Below the pieces are notes generated by a model. It saw nothing but the letters and a program-made list of their open reading frames with translations. It did not search any database and had not been told where the DNA came from. A DNA stretch of 14,729 bases, from assembly GCA_020439485.1 (NCBI GenBank), contig JAGQSP010000093.1, positions 1-14,729 of the forward strand, given 5' to 3'. This DNA comes from Acidimicrobiales bacterium (lineage in GTDB: Bacteria; Actinomycetota; Acidimicrobiia; Acidimicrobiales; Poriferisodalaceae). Shown here piece after piece: positions 7,814-14,729 of this stretch. Position numbers and translations under genes: made by a program. Numbering within the stretch: the stretch's first letter is position 1; each line of letters begins with the position of its first letter.

Positions 7814-8653
7814 TCAGATGGGTCGGGGGGTGGCAGGTGCGCCGAACTCGGGCGTGCGCTTTTCCAGGAAGGCCCGCCTCGCCTCGGCCGCGTCTGCGGT
7901 ATTGCGCACCATCACCTGATTGCGCGACTCCAGTGCCAAGGCCTGGTCCAGGCTGGCCGCGTGCACGTTGGCCCACATCACTTCCTTGGTGGTTGCAACG
8001 CCGGTGGGCGACATGGAAGCCAGCTGCGACGCCAACTCGAGGGCCACGTCCACGAGCTGTTCGGGGTCGACCACACGGGTCACCAACCCCGAGGCCAGTG
8101 CCTCGGGCGCCTCCATACGCCGGCCCGTCGACATCAACTCGAACGCCAGCGTCGTGCCGACGATCTTGGGCAGGAAGTACGACAGGCCCAGCTCGCAGCC
8201 CGAGATGCCCCGGCCGATGAAGCCGTCTGCGAACTTGGCGCCGCTGCTGGCGACACGAAGGTCGGCGGCCGCAGCCAGTGCGAAACCGGCGCCGATCGCA
8301 TGGCCGTTCACCGCAGCGATCACGGGCAGCGGAGAACGGTGTATCGCCCGGATGGCGTTGCCCAGCACCACGTGGAGCCCCTCGAACTGCTCGACGATGG
8401 GGTCGACACGGTCGGCATGCTCGTGCGACGCGGTCGAGTCGCGGGCAGCTACCGACTTGACGTCGATGCCGGCGCAAAAGGCCCGGTCGCCGGCCCCCAC
8501 CAACACCACCGCCCGGCAGCTGCGGTCGCGCGATGCGCTGTGGATGATCTCGGCGATCGTCGCGGCGTCGGCGTGGGTGATCGCGTTGAACGCTTCGGGG
8601 TTGTCGATGGTGATTACTTCGGCAGGTCCGTGCCGCTGCGACGAGATGCCCAT
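7814..8653 (-). CDS. Enoyl-CoA hydratase/isomerase (crotonase) family protein
   Basis: A 279-residue crotonase-fold protein, expected to act on an acyl-CoA thioester. Oxyanion-hole regions are present: AFCAGIDVK at 58-66 and NGHAIGAGFALA at 116-127. The two glutamates used by classical hydratases are absent: by eye, rat E144 aligns with Ala125 and E164 with Phe145. A conserved-looking GISGCELGLSYFLPK (149-163) puts Glu154 where dienoyl-CoA isomerase has its catalytic Asp. So an isomerase or other crotonase reaction is more likely than simple hydration. ATG at 8653 has GGGGGAA upstream. The gene is divergent from the tandem-TetR gene (70-base gap) and precedes the importer operon by 124 bases in the same direction. 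The fold is confident, the reaction is not. Confidence 0.9.
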   Translation of the reverse strand: MGISSQRHGPAEVITIDNPEAFNAITHADAATIAEIIHSASRDRSCRAVVLVGAGDRAFCAGIDVKSVAARDSTASHEHADRVDPIVEQFEGLHVVLGNAIRAIHRSPLPVIAAVNGHAIGAGFALAAAADLRVASSGAKFADGFIGRGISGCELGLSYFLPKIVGTTLAFELMSTGRRMEAPEALASGLVTRVVDPEQLVDVALELASQLASMSPTGVATTKEVMWANVHAASLDQALALESRNQVMVRNTADAAEARRAFLEKRTPEFGAPATPRPI

Positions 8654-8708
8654 CTCGGTTCCCCCAGGTTTGTGAGTACGGGCGTTTGGACTGGCCCGCT
8701 ATGTGACC

Positions 8709-8730
8709 GGCTAGCTTAGCCATATGGCTA
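8709..8730. promoter_or_regulatory. Overlapping palindromes: candidate autoregulatory operator
   Basis: Three half-sites alternate: GGCTA (8709-8713), TAGCC (8717-8721) and GGCTA (8726-8730). The last two with the ATAT between them make a perfect 14-bp palindrome, TAGCCATATGGCTA (8717-8730), that includes the ATG of the tandem-TetR gene; the first two make a 5-3-5 inverted repeat over its predicted -10 box. This is the usual place and form of an autoregulatory TetR-family operator. A related site lies at the importer promoter (7741-7754). Binding is inferred. Confidence 0.6.
8712..8717 (+). promoter_or_regulatory. Predicted -10 box for a leaderless tandem-TetR transcript
   Basis: TAGCTT fits the TANNNT pattern and ends 6 bases before the ATG at 8724, the spacing expected when transcription begins at the start codon itself. 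No Shine-Dalgarno sequence precedes the ATG, which also suggests a leaderless mRNA. No convincing -35 box is seen. Confidence 0.4.
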
Positions 8731-9875
8731 CGGTGGCTTTCGATCCGGCTCACAGCACAGACTCGCGCCAGGCCCTGCTGGACGCGGCCGTGGTGATGTT
8801 GTCGCGAGGTGCACCGTCGTCGGTGTCGGGCCGCGAGGTGGCAGCGGCCGCCGGTGTCAGCTATGGGCAGATACACAGGTTGTTCGGCACCAAGGACGAC
8901 CTCATGCGTGCGGGCCTTGCCGAGCTGACCGAGCGGCTCATGGCCGATGCGTTTCCCGACGGTGCTCTGGTGCCAACGCCCGGCATCCTCAGTCGTCACG
9001 AGACGTTTGTGCGGGCTCTGTCCAACGTCTTGGTCGACGGCTCGGCGATGCGACTCAGCACCGACAGCCCCGTGGTGCGGCGCTACAAGCGCGGGCTCGA
9101 GATCCTCCGGCCCGACCTCGACGTCGATCACCGCGACACCATCGTGGGGTTGTCGGTGAGCCTCCAATTCGGAATCGAACTACACGGTCGAGCTTTGACG
9201 GTCGGTTCGGGTTTGGGCCCAGACTTCGATTTCCGCAGTCCCGCCGTGTTGCTGGTGCATCAACTGCAGGGCGGTCTGGGGCCTTTCGCAGGCGACCTGC
9301 CCCGTCCCCGCAAGATCGTGTCGCACGGTCCCAGAGATCCGCAGGTGCCACAGGGCGAGGGCCGCGAAGCGGTCGAGCGTCGCCTGGTCGCAGCCGCGTG
9401 CCGCATGCTCGAAGACCGTGGCCCCACCGCCATCTCGGGTCGGCGCCTCGCCGACCGGGCCGGGGTCAACTATGGCCTGATCCACCACTACTTCGGGTCG
9501 GCAACCGACATCTTCGCCAAGGCATACGACCAGGTGAGGCGCGAGTTCTACGAGGCCGAGAGTCAGGGGCACAGCGCCCCCGACTTCTTCGCCGCCATGG
9601 CTCACCCCGGATACGTACGGGCCGTCACCAACATCGCCCTCGACGCGGGGCCCGTCGCCGGCTCGTTCTTCCCGGTGGTCGAGGCTCTGGTCGAACAGCA
9701 CCAGCGGCTCCACGGTATGACCCCCGACCGCACCAAGTTCATGTACGCGGCGTCGGTTTCGAGCCAACTGGCGTGGGCCCTGATGAAGTCGCTTCTGGAC
9801 GCCGGGCTAGATCGCGACGTCAGCGAGCTGCAGCCACTGGCCGCCGGCTACCTGGCGCGGCTGTTCACTCCCTGA
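8724..9875 (+). CDS. Tandem TetR/AcrR-family regulator (two complete units fused)
   Basis: A 383-residue protein, about twice the usual TetR length. Each half has a helix-turn-helix: GVSYGQIHRLFGTKDDL at 44-60 and GVNYGLIHHYFGSATDI at 247-263. The ligand/dimer domains also repeat: FVRALSNVLVDG at 95-106 resembles YVRAVTNIALDAG at 297-309. Both pairs are offset by 202-203 residues, so the whole unit was duplicated, with a Pro/Arg-rich linker at about 190-214. TetR proteins normally act as dimers repressing nearby genes until a ligand binds; this one may fold as an internal pseudo-dimer. The gene is divergent from the crotonase-fold gene. A palindrome covers its own start codon and a similar one the importer promoter, so autoregulation and control of uptake are likely. 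The ligand is probably the imported compound or a CoA intermediate, which is inference. Confidence 0.93.
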   Translation: MATVAFDPAHSTDSRQALLDAAVVMLSRGAPSSVSGREVAAAAGVSYGQIHRLFGTKDDLMRAGLAELTERLMADAFPDGALVPTPGILSRHETFVRALSNVLVDGSAMRLSTDSPVVRRYKRGLEILRPDLDVDHRDTIVGLSVSLQFGIELHGRALTVGSGLGPDFDFRSPAVLLVHQLQGGLGPFAGDLPRPRKIVSHGPRDPQVPQGEGREAVERRLVAAACRMLEDRGPTAISGRRLADRAGVNYGLIHHYFGSATDIFAKAYDQVRREFYEAESQGHSAPDFFAAMAHPGYVRAVTNIALDAGPVAGSFFPVVEALVEQHQRLHGMTPDRTKFMYAASVSSQLAWALMKSLLDAGLDRDVSELQPLAAGYLARLFTP

Positions 9876-9892
9876 CCGCCGCTGGCATCACT

Positions 9893-9989
9893 GGTCGGCC
9901 AGCGCATTCTCGGCCTCTGTGTCATTGGTCGGCCAGCGCATTCTCGGCCTCTATGTCATTGGTCGGCCAGCGCATTCTCGGCCTCTATG
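9893..9989. repeat. 34-bp tandem repeat, nearly three copies, at the 3' end of a sulfatase gene
   Basis: Units lie at 9893-9926, 9927-9960 and 9961-9989 (the last partial, 29 bases). Units 1 and 2 differ at one base (G at 9919, A at 9953). The third copy is the coding end of the sulfatase gene; its TGA stop (9956-9958) falls in the second copy. The unit has no unique spacers and is directly adjacent, so it is not CRISPR. Thirty-four is not a multiple of three, but because the extra copies lie beyond the stop they do not affect the protein. It fills the gap between two convergent genes. Confidence 0.95.
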
Positions 9990-12208
9990 GCCGCGGCCTT
10001 CATCAGATCGTCTCGGTCATTCTGCAGCCGAAACTCGACCCAATCGAGGGCGCCTGAGAAGTTGTTGGGTCCCGCGTAGGCCGCAGTGACCGTGGGGCCA
10101 CAATCGCGGCCGACGTCCATTCCGTACAGCGACTGGCGGAACGGCATGGTGTCGAATTCGACCGAACCCAGCTCGTTGCGTCCCGAGCCATCGTCGACGA
10201 ACAGCGTGGCCACGCCGTGGTGCTCGGCCGTCTTGGCGAACGCCACCCCCAGCTCCTGGCGGCCCGGTGCTACGGCGACGTCGGCGACGAGCGATATCGG
10301 ATTGCCCAGGTTGTTGTACGTGAACGCCAGATGCCCGTCGTCGACGTACAGGCTCAGGCCACCGGTGCGCGAACCGAACGCCACCAGTACACCGTTGTCG
10401 CCCTCGGCGAAATCGACCGAAGCGCCTATCTCCCACGAGCGGTTGCGTACGTCGGGAATCTTGGAGCGTTCGAGGTGAGGTACTCCCCGGGGAAAGCGCT
10501 GCACGGCAGCAGACGAGGTGGCTCCCGGCCGGTTCAACACGAACAACTCGACCCCGCGGTCGTCCAGCGGCAACACGCCGTACTGCTCGGCCTGCGCCCA
10601 CCACATGTCTATGAGCTCTCGGAGCTTCTCCGGTTGCTGCTCGGACAGGTCATGGATCTCGGCGAAGTCGGTGGTGGTGTCGTACAGCGCCCATTCGTCT
10701 TCCTCGAACGGCGTGCCTTGGCGGTGAAGGGTCACCGCCTTCCAGCCCTCGTGCCAGATTGCCCGGTGACCCAACATCTCGTAGTACTGGGTGGTGCGGG
10801 TGGGTGCGGCCTCGGCCGACTGCCATATCGAGCGGAACGATCGCCCCTCTATGGGCTGCTGGTCGATTCCGTTGAACACCGAGGGCGCGTCGATGCCCGC
10901 CACGTCGAGCAGGGTCGGCATTATGTCGATGACGTGCAGGTACTGGTCTCGCACACCGCCGGCGTCGGTGATGGCGCCCGGCCAGTGGACGATGAGCGGA
11001 TCGCGGATGCCGCCCTCGTAGGTGTTCTGCTTGTAATACCGCAACGGGGTGTTGCCGACCTGCGACCAGCCCCACGGGTAGTTGTTGTACAGCGTGGGTC
11101 CGCCGATCTCGTCGTAGTGATCGAGCAGGTCACCGATCGACTGCTTCTTGCGATTGAAATAGGCGTTCTCGTTGACGCTGCCGTGCTTGCCACCCTCCTG
11201 GCTGGCCCCGTTGTCGGACATCACCACGATCATGGTGTCGTCGAGCAGGCCGGCGCCTTCCAGGTAATCGACCAGCCGGCCGATCTGGTCGTCGGTGTGG
11301 TCGAGGAAGGCGGCGAATGCTTCCTGCATGCGGCAGTACAACTTCTTGGCGTCGTCGTCGAGGTCGTCCCAGGCCTCGACTCCGCGGTTGCGCGGCGACA
11401 GTTCGGCGTCGGCGGGCACAACCCCCAGCTGCTTCTGGCGTTCGAACCAGCGCTGCCTGGTTATGTCCCATCCGTCGTCATAACGGCCCTTGTACTTGTC
11501 GAGGTACGCCTGTGGGGCCTGATGCGGAGAGTGGGTCGCTCCGAAGGCCAGGTAGGTGCAGAACTTGCGGTTGGGCGCGGTGGCCTGCTGCGCCGAGATC
11601 ATCGAGATCGCCTGATCGACGAGATCCTCCGACAGGTGATAGCCGTCGCCCGACGGTGGGTCGACCGGATGGTTGTCGATGACCAGCTCGGGAGCGAACT
11701 GATCGGTGGCCCCGCCCAGGAACCCGTGGAAGCGGTCGAAGCCGCGGCGCAGCGGCCAGTGGTCCATGGGGCCGGCCGGTCCGCAGTCTTCGAGGTTGGC
11801 GAGGTGCCACTTGCCCAGGGCGAATGTGGCGTAGCCGTTGGCGTTGAGAATCTCCGCGAAGGTCGCGGCCGACTTCGAGATGACCCCTCGACAGTTGGAG
11901 AAGCCGGTGTCGACGTTGGACAAGAAGCGCATACCCACCGAGTGGTGGTTGCGTCCGCTCAACAGGCATGCCCTGGTTGGCGAGCACAAAGCGGTGGTGT
12001 GGAAGTTGGTGAACCTGAGCCCTCCGGCGGCCAGTCGGTCGATGTTTGGTGTGTCGATGTCCGAGCCGAAGCAGCCGAAGTGCGAGAAGCCGGTGTCGTC
12101 GAAAACGATGACCACAACGTTGGGGGCATCATCGGGCGGGGCCGGTTTGGCGGTCCACTCGGGGGTCAACTCGGCGGCGGTGACGCCTGGCCGGTAGGTG
12201 TCTTTCAT
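9956..12208 (-). CDS. Large arylsulfatase, AtsD-like
   Basis: A 750-residue formylglycine sulfatase, comparable in length to mycobacterial AtsD-type proteins and much longer than the other sulfatase here. Active-site features: D37-D38 metal ligands, signature CSPTRACLLSGR beginning at Cys75 (predicted formylglycine), K133 and H135 in LGKWHLAN, H226, and D332-N333 with K341 in MSDNGASQEGGKHG. Residues from about 545 on form a beta-rich C-terminal domain typical of the long subfamily. No signal peptide is seen, so it should work in the cytoplasm on an imported sulfate ester. ATG at 12208 follows the P450 stop by 16 bases without a strong ribosome binding site, so the two genes are probably co-transcribed. 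Its last ten codons lie in the 34-bp repeat. Substrate unknown; the wide family includes aryl and alkyl sulfate hydrolases. Confidence 0.95.
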   Translation of the reverse strand: MKDTYRPGVTAAELTPEWTAKPAPPDDAPNVVVIVFDDTGFSHFGCFGSDIDTPNIDRLAAGGLRFTNFHTTALCSPTRACLLSGRNHHSVGMRFLSNVDTGFSNCRGVISKSAATFAEILNANGYATFALGKWHLANLEDCGPAGPMDHWPLRRGFDRFHGFLGGATDQFAPELVIDNHPVDPPSGDGYHLSEDLVDQAISMISAQQATAPNRKFCTYLAFGATHSPHQAPQAYLDKYKGRYDDGWDITRQRWFERQKQLGVVPADAELSPRNRGVEAWDDLDDDAKKLYCRMQEAFAAFLDHTDDQIGRLVDYLEGAGLLDDTMIVVMSDNGASQEGGKHGSVNENAYFNRKKQSIGDLLDHYDEIGGPTLYNNYPWGWSQVGNTPLRYYKQNTYEGGIRDPLIVHWPGAITDAGGVRDQYLHVIDIMPTLLDVAGIDAPSVFNGIDQQPIEGRSFRSIWQSAEAAPTRTTQYYEMLGHRAIWHEGWKAVTLHRQGTPFEEDEWALYDTTTDFAEIHDLSEQQPEKLRELIDMWWAQAEQYGVLPLDDRGVELFVLNRPGATSSAAVQRFPRGVPHLERSKIPDVRNRSWEIGASVDFAEGDNGVLVAFGSRTGGLSLYVDDGHLAFTYNNLGNPISLVADVAVAPGRQELGVAFAKTAEHHGVATLFVDDGSGRNELGSVEFDTMPFRQSLYGMDVGRDCGPTVTAAYAGPNNFSGALDWVEFRLQNDRDDLMKAAAIEAENALADQ

Positions 12209-12224
12209 CGGTGGTCCAGTCTGT

Positions 12225-13436
12225 TCACGCGGTTGGTGGTTTGACGACGATGGGTATCTGCTTGGGCCCGCGTATCTGGCCCTCAGACCATCGCACCGTG
12301 GCGCCCGGCGCCAGCTCGAATTCGGGGATCAACCGCATCCAGGTGGTCAACGCCACCTCCATCTCGAGGCGGGCCAGGTTCGATCCGAGGCAGCGGTGTA
12401 TCCCCACCCCGAACGCGATGTGGCGGTTGACCTCTCGGTCGATGATGACCTGGTCTGGGTTGTCGAACTTCTGCGGGTCGCGGCACGCGATCGGGTACGA
12501 CATCATCACCGACTCGCCGGCCTTCATCTCCATGCCGTCGACGACGGTGTCGGCTGCGATGATCCTGGCCACGTTCACCGGTGCATAGGCGCGCAGGAAC
12601 TCTTCGATCGCGGTGCTGATCAATTCGGGTTCGGCGGCCAGCCTCTGCCGGTCGTCGGCGTGTGTCGCCAGATGCCACATGGCCGCACCGATCGAGCTCC
12701 AGGTGGTGTCGATACCGGCGACCAGCTGCAGCTGAAGGACGCGTCTGATGGTGTCGTCGTCGAGGGGTTCGCCTTCGAGCTCGGCCGACACCAGGAAGCT
12801 GATCAGATCGTCGCCCGGGTTCGCGCGGCGGTGGGCGATCTGGGTGTCCATGTAGGCGAGGATCTCGTCTTGGGCCGAGATGCGCAGGGCGGGGTCGACA
12901 GCACCGCGCTCGACGAAATCGACCACCCATTCGCGGAACTGGTCGCCCTGCTCGTGAGGAATGCCGAGGATGGCCGCTATCGCGAACACGGGGATGTGCT
13001 GCGCGTAGTCGATCGCCGCATCACCCTCGCCACGCCCGGCTATCGACTCGGCCAGTTCGACGCAGTGCTGTTCGATCGCTCCTCGCCAAGACTCGATGGC
13101 TCGCGGGGCGAAGAACGGCAGAATCAGACGCCGAATCGCGTGATGGTCTGGCGGGTCGCTGTTGATGGGCGGCATGTGCGACCGGTTGTAGTCGGTGCCT
13201 CCGGCGGTGATGCCGTAGTGCTTGTTCGAGAACGATTCGGTGTCGTGGGCGATGGCGTGCAACTGGTCGTAGGTCAGCGGCAACCAGGTGCCATCGTTGT
13301 AGCGGGCGGTACGTCCCATGGGGCACTCGCCGCGCATCTGGTTCCACACCCGGTAAGGGTCGGTGACCCAAGCTTCGTCGTGGTGGTCCCAATCGTGTGA
13401 CCAATCGACCACCGGTTCTGCACCTGGTTGAGGCAT
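12225..13436 (-). CDS. Cytochrome P450
   Basis: A 403-residue soluble bacterial P450 that would hydroxylate or otherwise oxidise a hydrophobic substrate using electrons from a ferredoxin and reductase (neither encoded here). Motifs: I-helix LVAGIDTTWS with AGIDTT at 240-245, ExxR at E279-R282, and heme-binding FGVGIHRCLG at 342-351 with Cys349 as axial ligand. The length is normal. The start is ATG at 13436, with AGGGGGA at 13441-13447 just upstream; the frame is open to 13844 but that stretch is the complement of the divergent secreted-protein gene. It is the first gene of a two-gene operon with the long arylsulfatase. CYP family cannot be assigned by eye; actinobacterial relatives act on steroids, terpenes and fatty acids. 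Confidence 0.95.
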   Translation of the reverse strand: MPQPGAEPVVDWSHDWDHHDEAWVTDPYRVWNQMRGECPMGRTARYNDGTWLPLTYDQLHAIAHDTESFSNKHYGITAGGTDYNRSHMPPINSDPPDHHAIRRLILPFFAPRAIESWRGAIEQHCVELAESIAGRGEGDAAIDYAQHIPVFAIAAILGIPHEQGDQFREWVVDFVERGAVDPALRISAQDEILAYMDTQIAHRRANPGDDLISFLVSAELEGEPLDDDTIRRVLQLQLVAGIDTTWSSIGAAMWHLATHADDRQRLAAEPELISTAIEEFLRAYAPVNVARIIAADTVVDGMEMKAGESVMMSYPIACRDPQKFDNPDQVIIDREVNRHIAFGVGIHRCLGSNLARLEMEVALTTWMRLIPEFELAPGATVRWSEGQIRGPKQIPIVVKPPTA

Positions 13437-13497
13437 CGTGTCCCCCTGTCGTGTCGCGTGGTTCCCACCTTGCCCCTTGGCGTGCCACGCTACATAT
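13437..13497. promoter_or_regulatory. Divergent promoter region of the P450 operon and secreted-protein gene
   Basis: The 61-base gap ends in an AT island, TACATATATG (13491-13500), inside GC-rich surroundings. TATGTA (13496-13491) could be the -10 box of the P450 operon; no good -35 box is visible. The P450 side has a clear ribosome binding site, while the secreted-protein side has none. I see no TAGCC-type operator in this gap, so this operon may not share the candidate regulator site. Confidence 0.35.
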
Positions 13498-14729
13498 ATG
13501 CCCCCTCGTGTCCTAAACCGACGCACCGCCGCCACAGCGGTCGTCGCCATGGTCGCGGCCACAGCCACCCTGGTTCCGGCCGGCTCGGCCGCCACCCAGG
13601 GTGCCGTAGCCCTCAGCGAGTCCGGATGCTCTGCCCACCAGTTCCCTGCGTTGGCCGCCGACCCGTTCTCGGACAGGGTCGTAGCCGTCTTCGAGACCGA
13701 CGGGTTCACGGGCGCAGCCGGAAACGAGGTTGCATCGAGCCTGGTCGGAGCGGGTTTCGCCGCGCCCCAGCCAGGCCCTGTGGTGCGCGTGAGCCAAACG
13801 GTCGAGCCAGGCGCCCCGACAGAGATCGTGGCCAATCCGGCCATCGCCTACAACGCCATGCGTGGCGCCGGATTGACCCGCGACAGCTACGTGGTGGTGT
13901 TCCCCTCAGGCGCGGACGATATCATCGGGTCGAGCATCGAGGCCCAGCTGGTTTCTTCGACAGGTCAGCCCATCGGCGCCTCCCACACCATCAGCGACGG
14001 GGCAGCCGCGCCGATGATCGGTCGCCTGCCCGACATTGCCTACGACGCCGCTCGCGAGGACGAGTTCGTGGCGGTGTGGGTCGACGCCAACTCGCGCCGT
14101 CTGTTGGGACGCAGGGTCGATCACCTGGGCCAGGCGAGCGGGCCGACGTTCGTGGTCGACACTGCGGTCGACATCGCCGAACAACCCGCCGTGGCGGTTG
14201 ACCCGTTCACCGGTCGGATGCTGGTGGCAGGTGGCTCCACCGGACAGATCCAGGTGACCGTTCTGGAGGGCCGCGATCCGGTGGTGGTAAGCACCCGCTG
14301 GGCGGCATCGGAGGGTACGGCGTCGATAAACAACGACACCGGCGGCCCCGACATCGCCGTCGACACCAACCGCCCCGGCGGGCTGGTCGTGTGGGCGGGT
14401 TCGGGTGGCGACGCCACCACCGGTGCCGACGAGTGGGAGATCTGGGCTCGTCGGATAGGTGCCAACGGTTCACCGGTAGGTGAACCGATTCGTGTGTCTG
14501 ACATGGGGCCCAGCGGGTCTGCGGCCTATGGTGCCTTCTCGCCTTCGGTGGCCTTCGACCCCGGCAACGACCGCTACATCGTGGTGTGGGATGGCGACGA
14601 CCAAGCCCGCGGCGACGAGCGCTACGACATCTGGACCCGCTCGATAGGCGTTGATGGCACTGCGTTGGGTCCGGCTCGGCGAATAACCGACGTGCCTGCG
14701 GGCAGCGATGCTTTCGAGCCCGTCGTGGC
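13498..14729 (+). CDS. Secreted protein of propeller-like repeats, 5' part only
   Basis: The frame opens with ATG at 13498 and stays open to the window edge, 410 residues. Residues 1-31 look like a secretion signal (basic MPPRVLNRR, an Ala/Val-rich core, then AGSA as a likely cleavage site). After it, a repeat begins at Pro50, 114, 178, 230, 284, 349 and 408: P-x-[IV]-A-[YVF]-[ND], then a turn, (Y)-[IV]-V-V-[WF], an acidic loop with D/G, I-x-[AT]-R-x-[IV]-x-x-x-G and [RV]-[IV]-[ST]-D. Spacing of 52-65 residues fits blades of a beta-propeller. Similar repeats, with DMGP-x-G and EYLVVW elements, occur in large secreted proteins of Acidimicrobiia and other bacteria, with unknown role. No ribosome binding site precedes the ATG. 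It probably has nothing to do with the catabolic genes. Confidence 0.85.
   Translation, partial: MPPRVLNRRTAATAVVAMVAATATLVPAGSAATQGAVALSESGCSAHQFPALAADPFSDRVVAVFETDGFTGAAGNEVASSLVGAGFAAPQPGPVVRVSQTVEPGAPTEIVANPAIAYNAMRGAGLTRDSYVVVFPSGADDIIGSSIEAQLVSSTGQPIGASHTISDGAAAPMIGRLPDIAYDAAREDEFVAVWVDANSRRLLGRRVDHLGQASGPTFVVDTAVDIAEQPAVAVDPFTGRMLVAGGSTGQIQVTVLEGRDPVVVSTRWAASEGTASINNDTGGPDIAVDTNRPGGLVVWAGSGGDATTGADEWEIWARRIGANGSPVGEPIRVSDMGPSGSAAYGAFSPSVAFDPGNDRYIVVWDGDDQARGDERYDIWTRSIGVDGTALGPARRITDVPAGSDAFEPVV

Noticed and set aside
8679..8698. CGGGC-N10-GCCCG inverted repeat in the crotonase/TetR gap
   Set aside because: The five-base all-GC arms are easily found by chance here and the inner bases are not symmetric; the adjacent TAGCC palindromes are far better candidates.
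7803..9167. Minus-strand open frame of 454 codons crossing the crotonase and TetR genes
   Set aside because: It reads out of frame through the crotonase gene and antisense through the TetR gene, with Arg/Gly/His-rich nonsense composition.
9893..9989. CRISPR array
   Set aside because: The 34-bp units abut directly with no spacers and copy the end of a coding gene.
10217..12244. Long plus-strand open frame (675 codons) opposite the arylsulfatase
   Set aside because: A GC-rich shadow: low-complexity Val/Gly/Arg/His composition, no recognisable domain, and the opposite strand carries a complete sulfatase.
13478..13487. TGGC-GT-GCCA inverted repeat as an operator of the P450 operon
   Set aside because: Four-base arms are too short to stand out in GC-rich DNA, and the sequence does not match the TAGCC-type sites.
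13437..13844. N-terminal extension of the P450 frame to 13844
   Set aside because: It runs through the divergent promoter and the opposite strand of the secreted-protein gene. The P450 fold begins just after ATG 13436, which has a good ribosome binding site.

Overview
The window looks like chromosomal DNA from a GC-rich actinobacterium. The best guess is the class Acidimicrobiia. This rests on the GC-rich codon use, the frequent GTG starts, leaderless-looking or weak ribosome binding sites, and a lipoprotein whose cleavage site is followed by a Gly/Asp/Ser stretch and a Thr-rich tether, a style common in that group. The taxonomic call is inference; no marker gene is present.

Layout. Positions 1-576 hold the 3' end of a plus-strand gene for a lipocalin-like protein of unknown function. 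Its stop codon overlaps the stop codon of the next, convergent gene. Positions 573-7689 form a minus-strand operon read from right to left: a lipoprotein substrate-binding protein, a permease (OppB type), a fused permease-ATPase (OppC-OppD), a second ATPase (OppF type), and a formylglycine sulfatase as the last gene. The last four genes overlap or lie 6 bases apart. A strong hairpin separates the binding-protein gene from the rest. Positions 7814-8653 (minus) encode a crotonase-fold protein lacking both canonical hydratase glutamates. Positions 8724-9875 (plus) encode an unusual regulator made of two complete TetR units in tandem. A 34-bp repeat at 9893-9989 separates it from the next, convergent gene. 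Positions 9956-13436 (minus) form a second operon of a cytochrome P450 followed by a large AtsD-like arylsulfatase. Divergent from it, 13498 to the right edge encodes the start of a secreted protein built of propeller-like repeats.

How the genes may work together. A peptide/opine-type importer whose operon ends in a sulfatase, a second P450-sulfatase operon, and a crotonase-fold enzyme suggest a catabolic locus for a sulfated, probably lipophilic organic compound such as a sulfate ester of a steroid, terpenoid or alkyl chain. Uptake would be followed by desulfation in the cytoplasm (neither sulfatase shows a signal peptide), hydroxylation by the P450 and side-chain processing by acyl-CoA chemistry. 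The substrate is not known from the sequence.

The most specific new signal is regulatory. A perfect 14-bp palindrome with half-site TAGCC covers the start codon of the tandem-TetR gene, and a near copy (TAGCC-N4-GGCTT) lies at the predicted transcription start of the importer operon. This links the double regulator to the transporter. All 14.7 kb is tightly packed: no stretch over 300 bases lacks a gene, and no tRNA, rRNA, insertion sequence or CRISPR array was seen.
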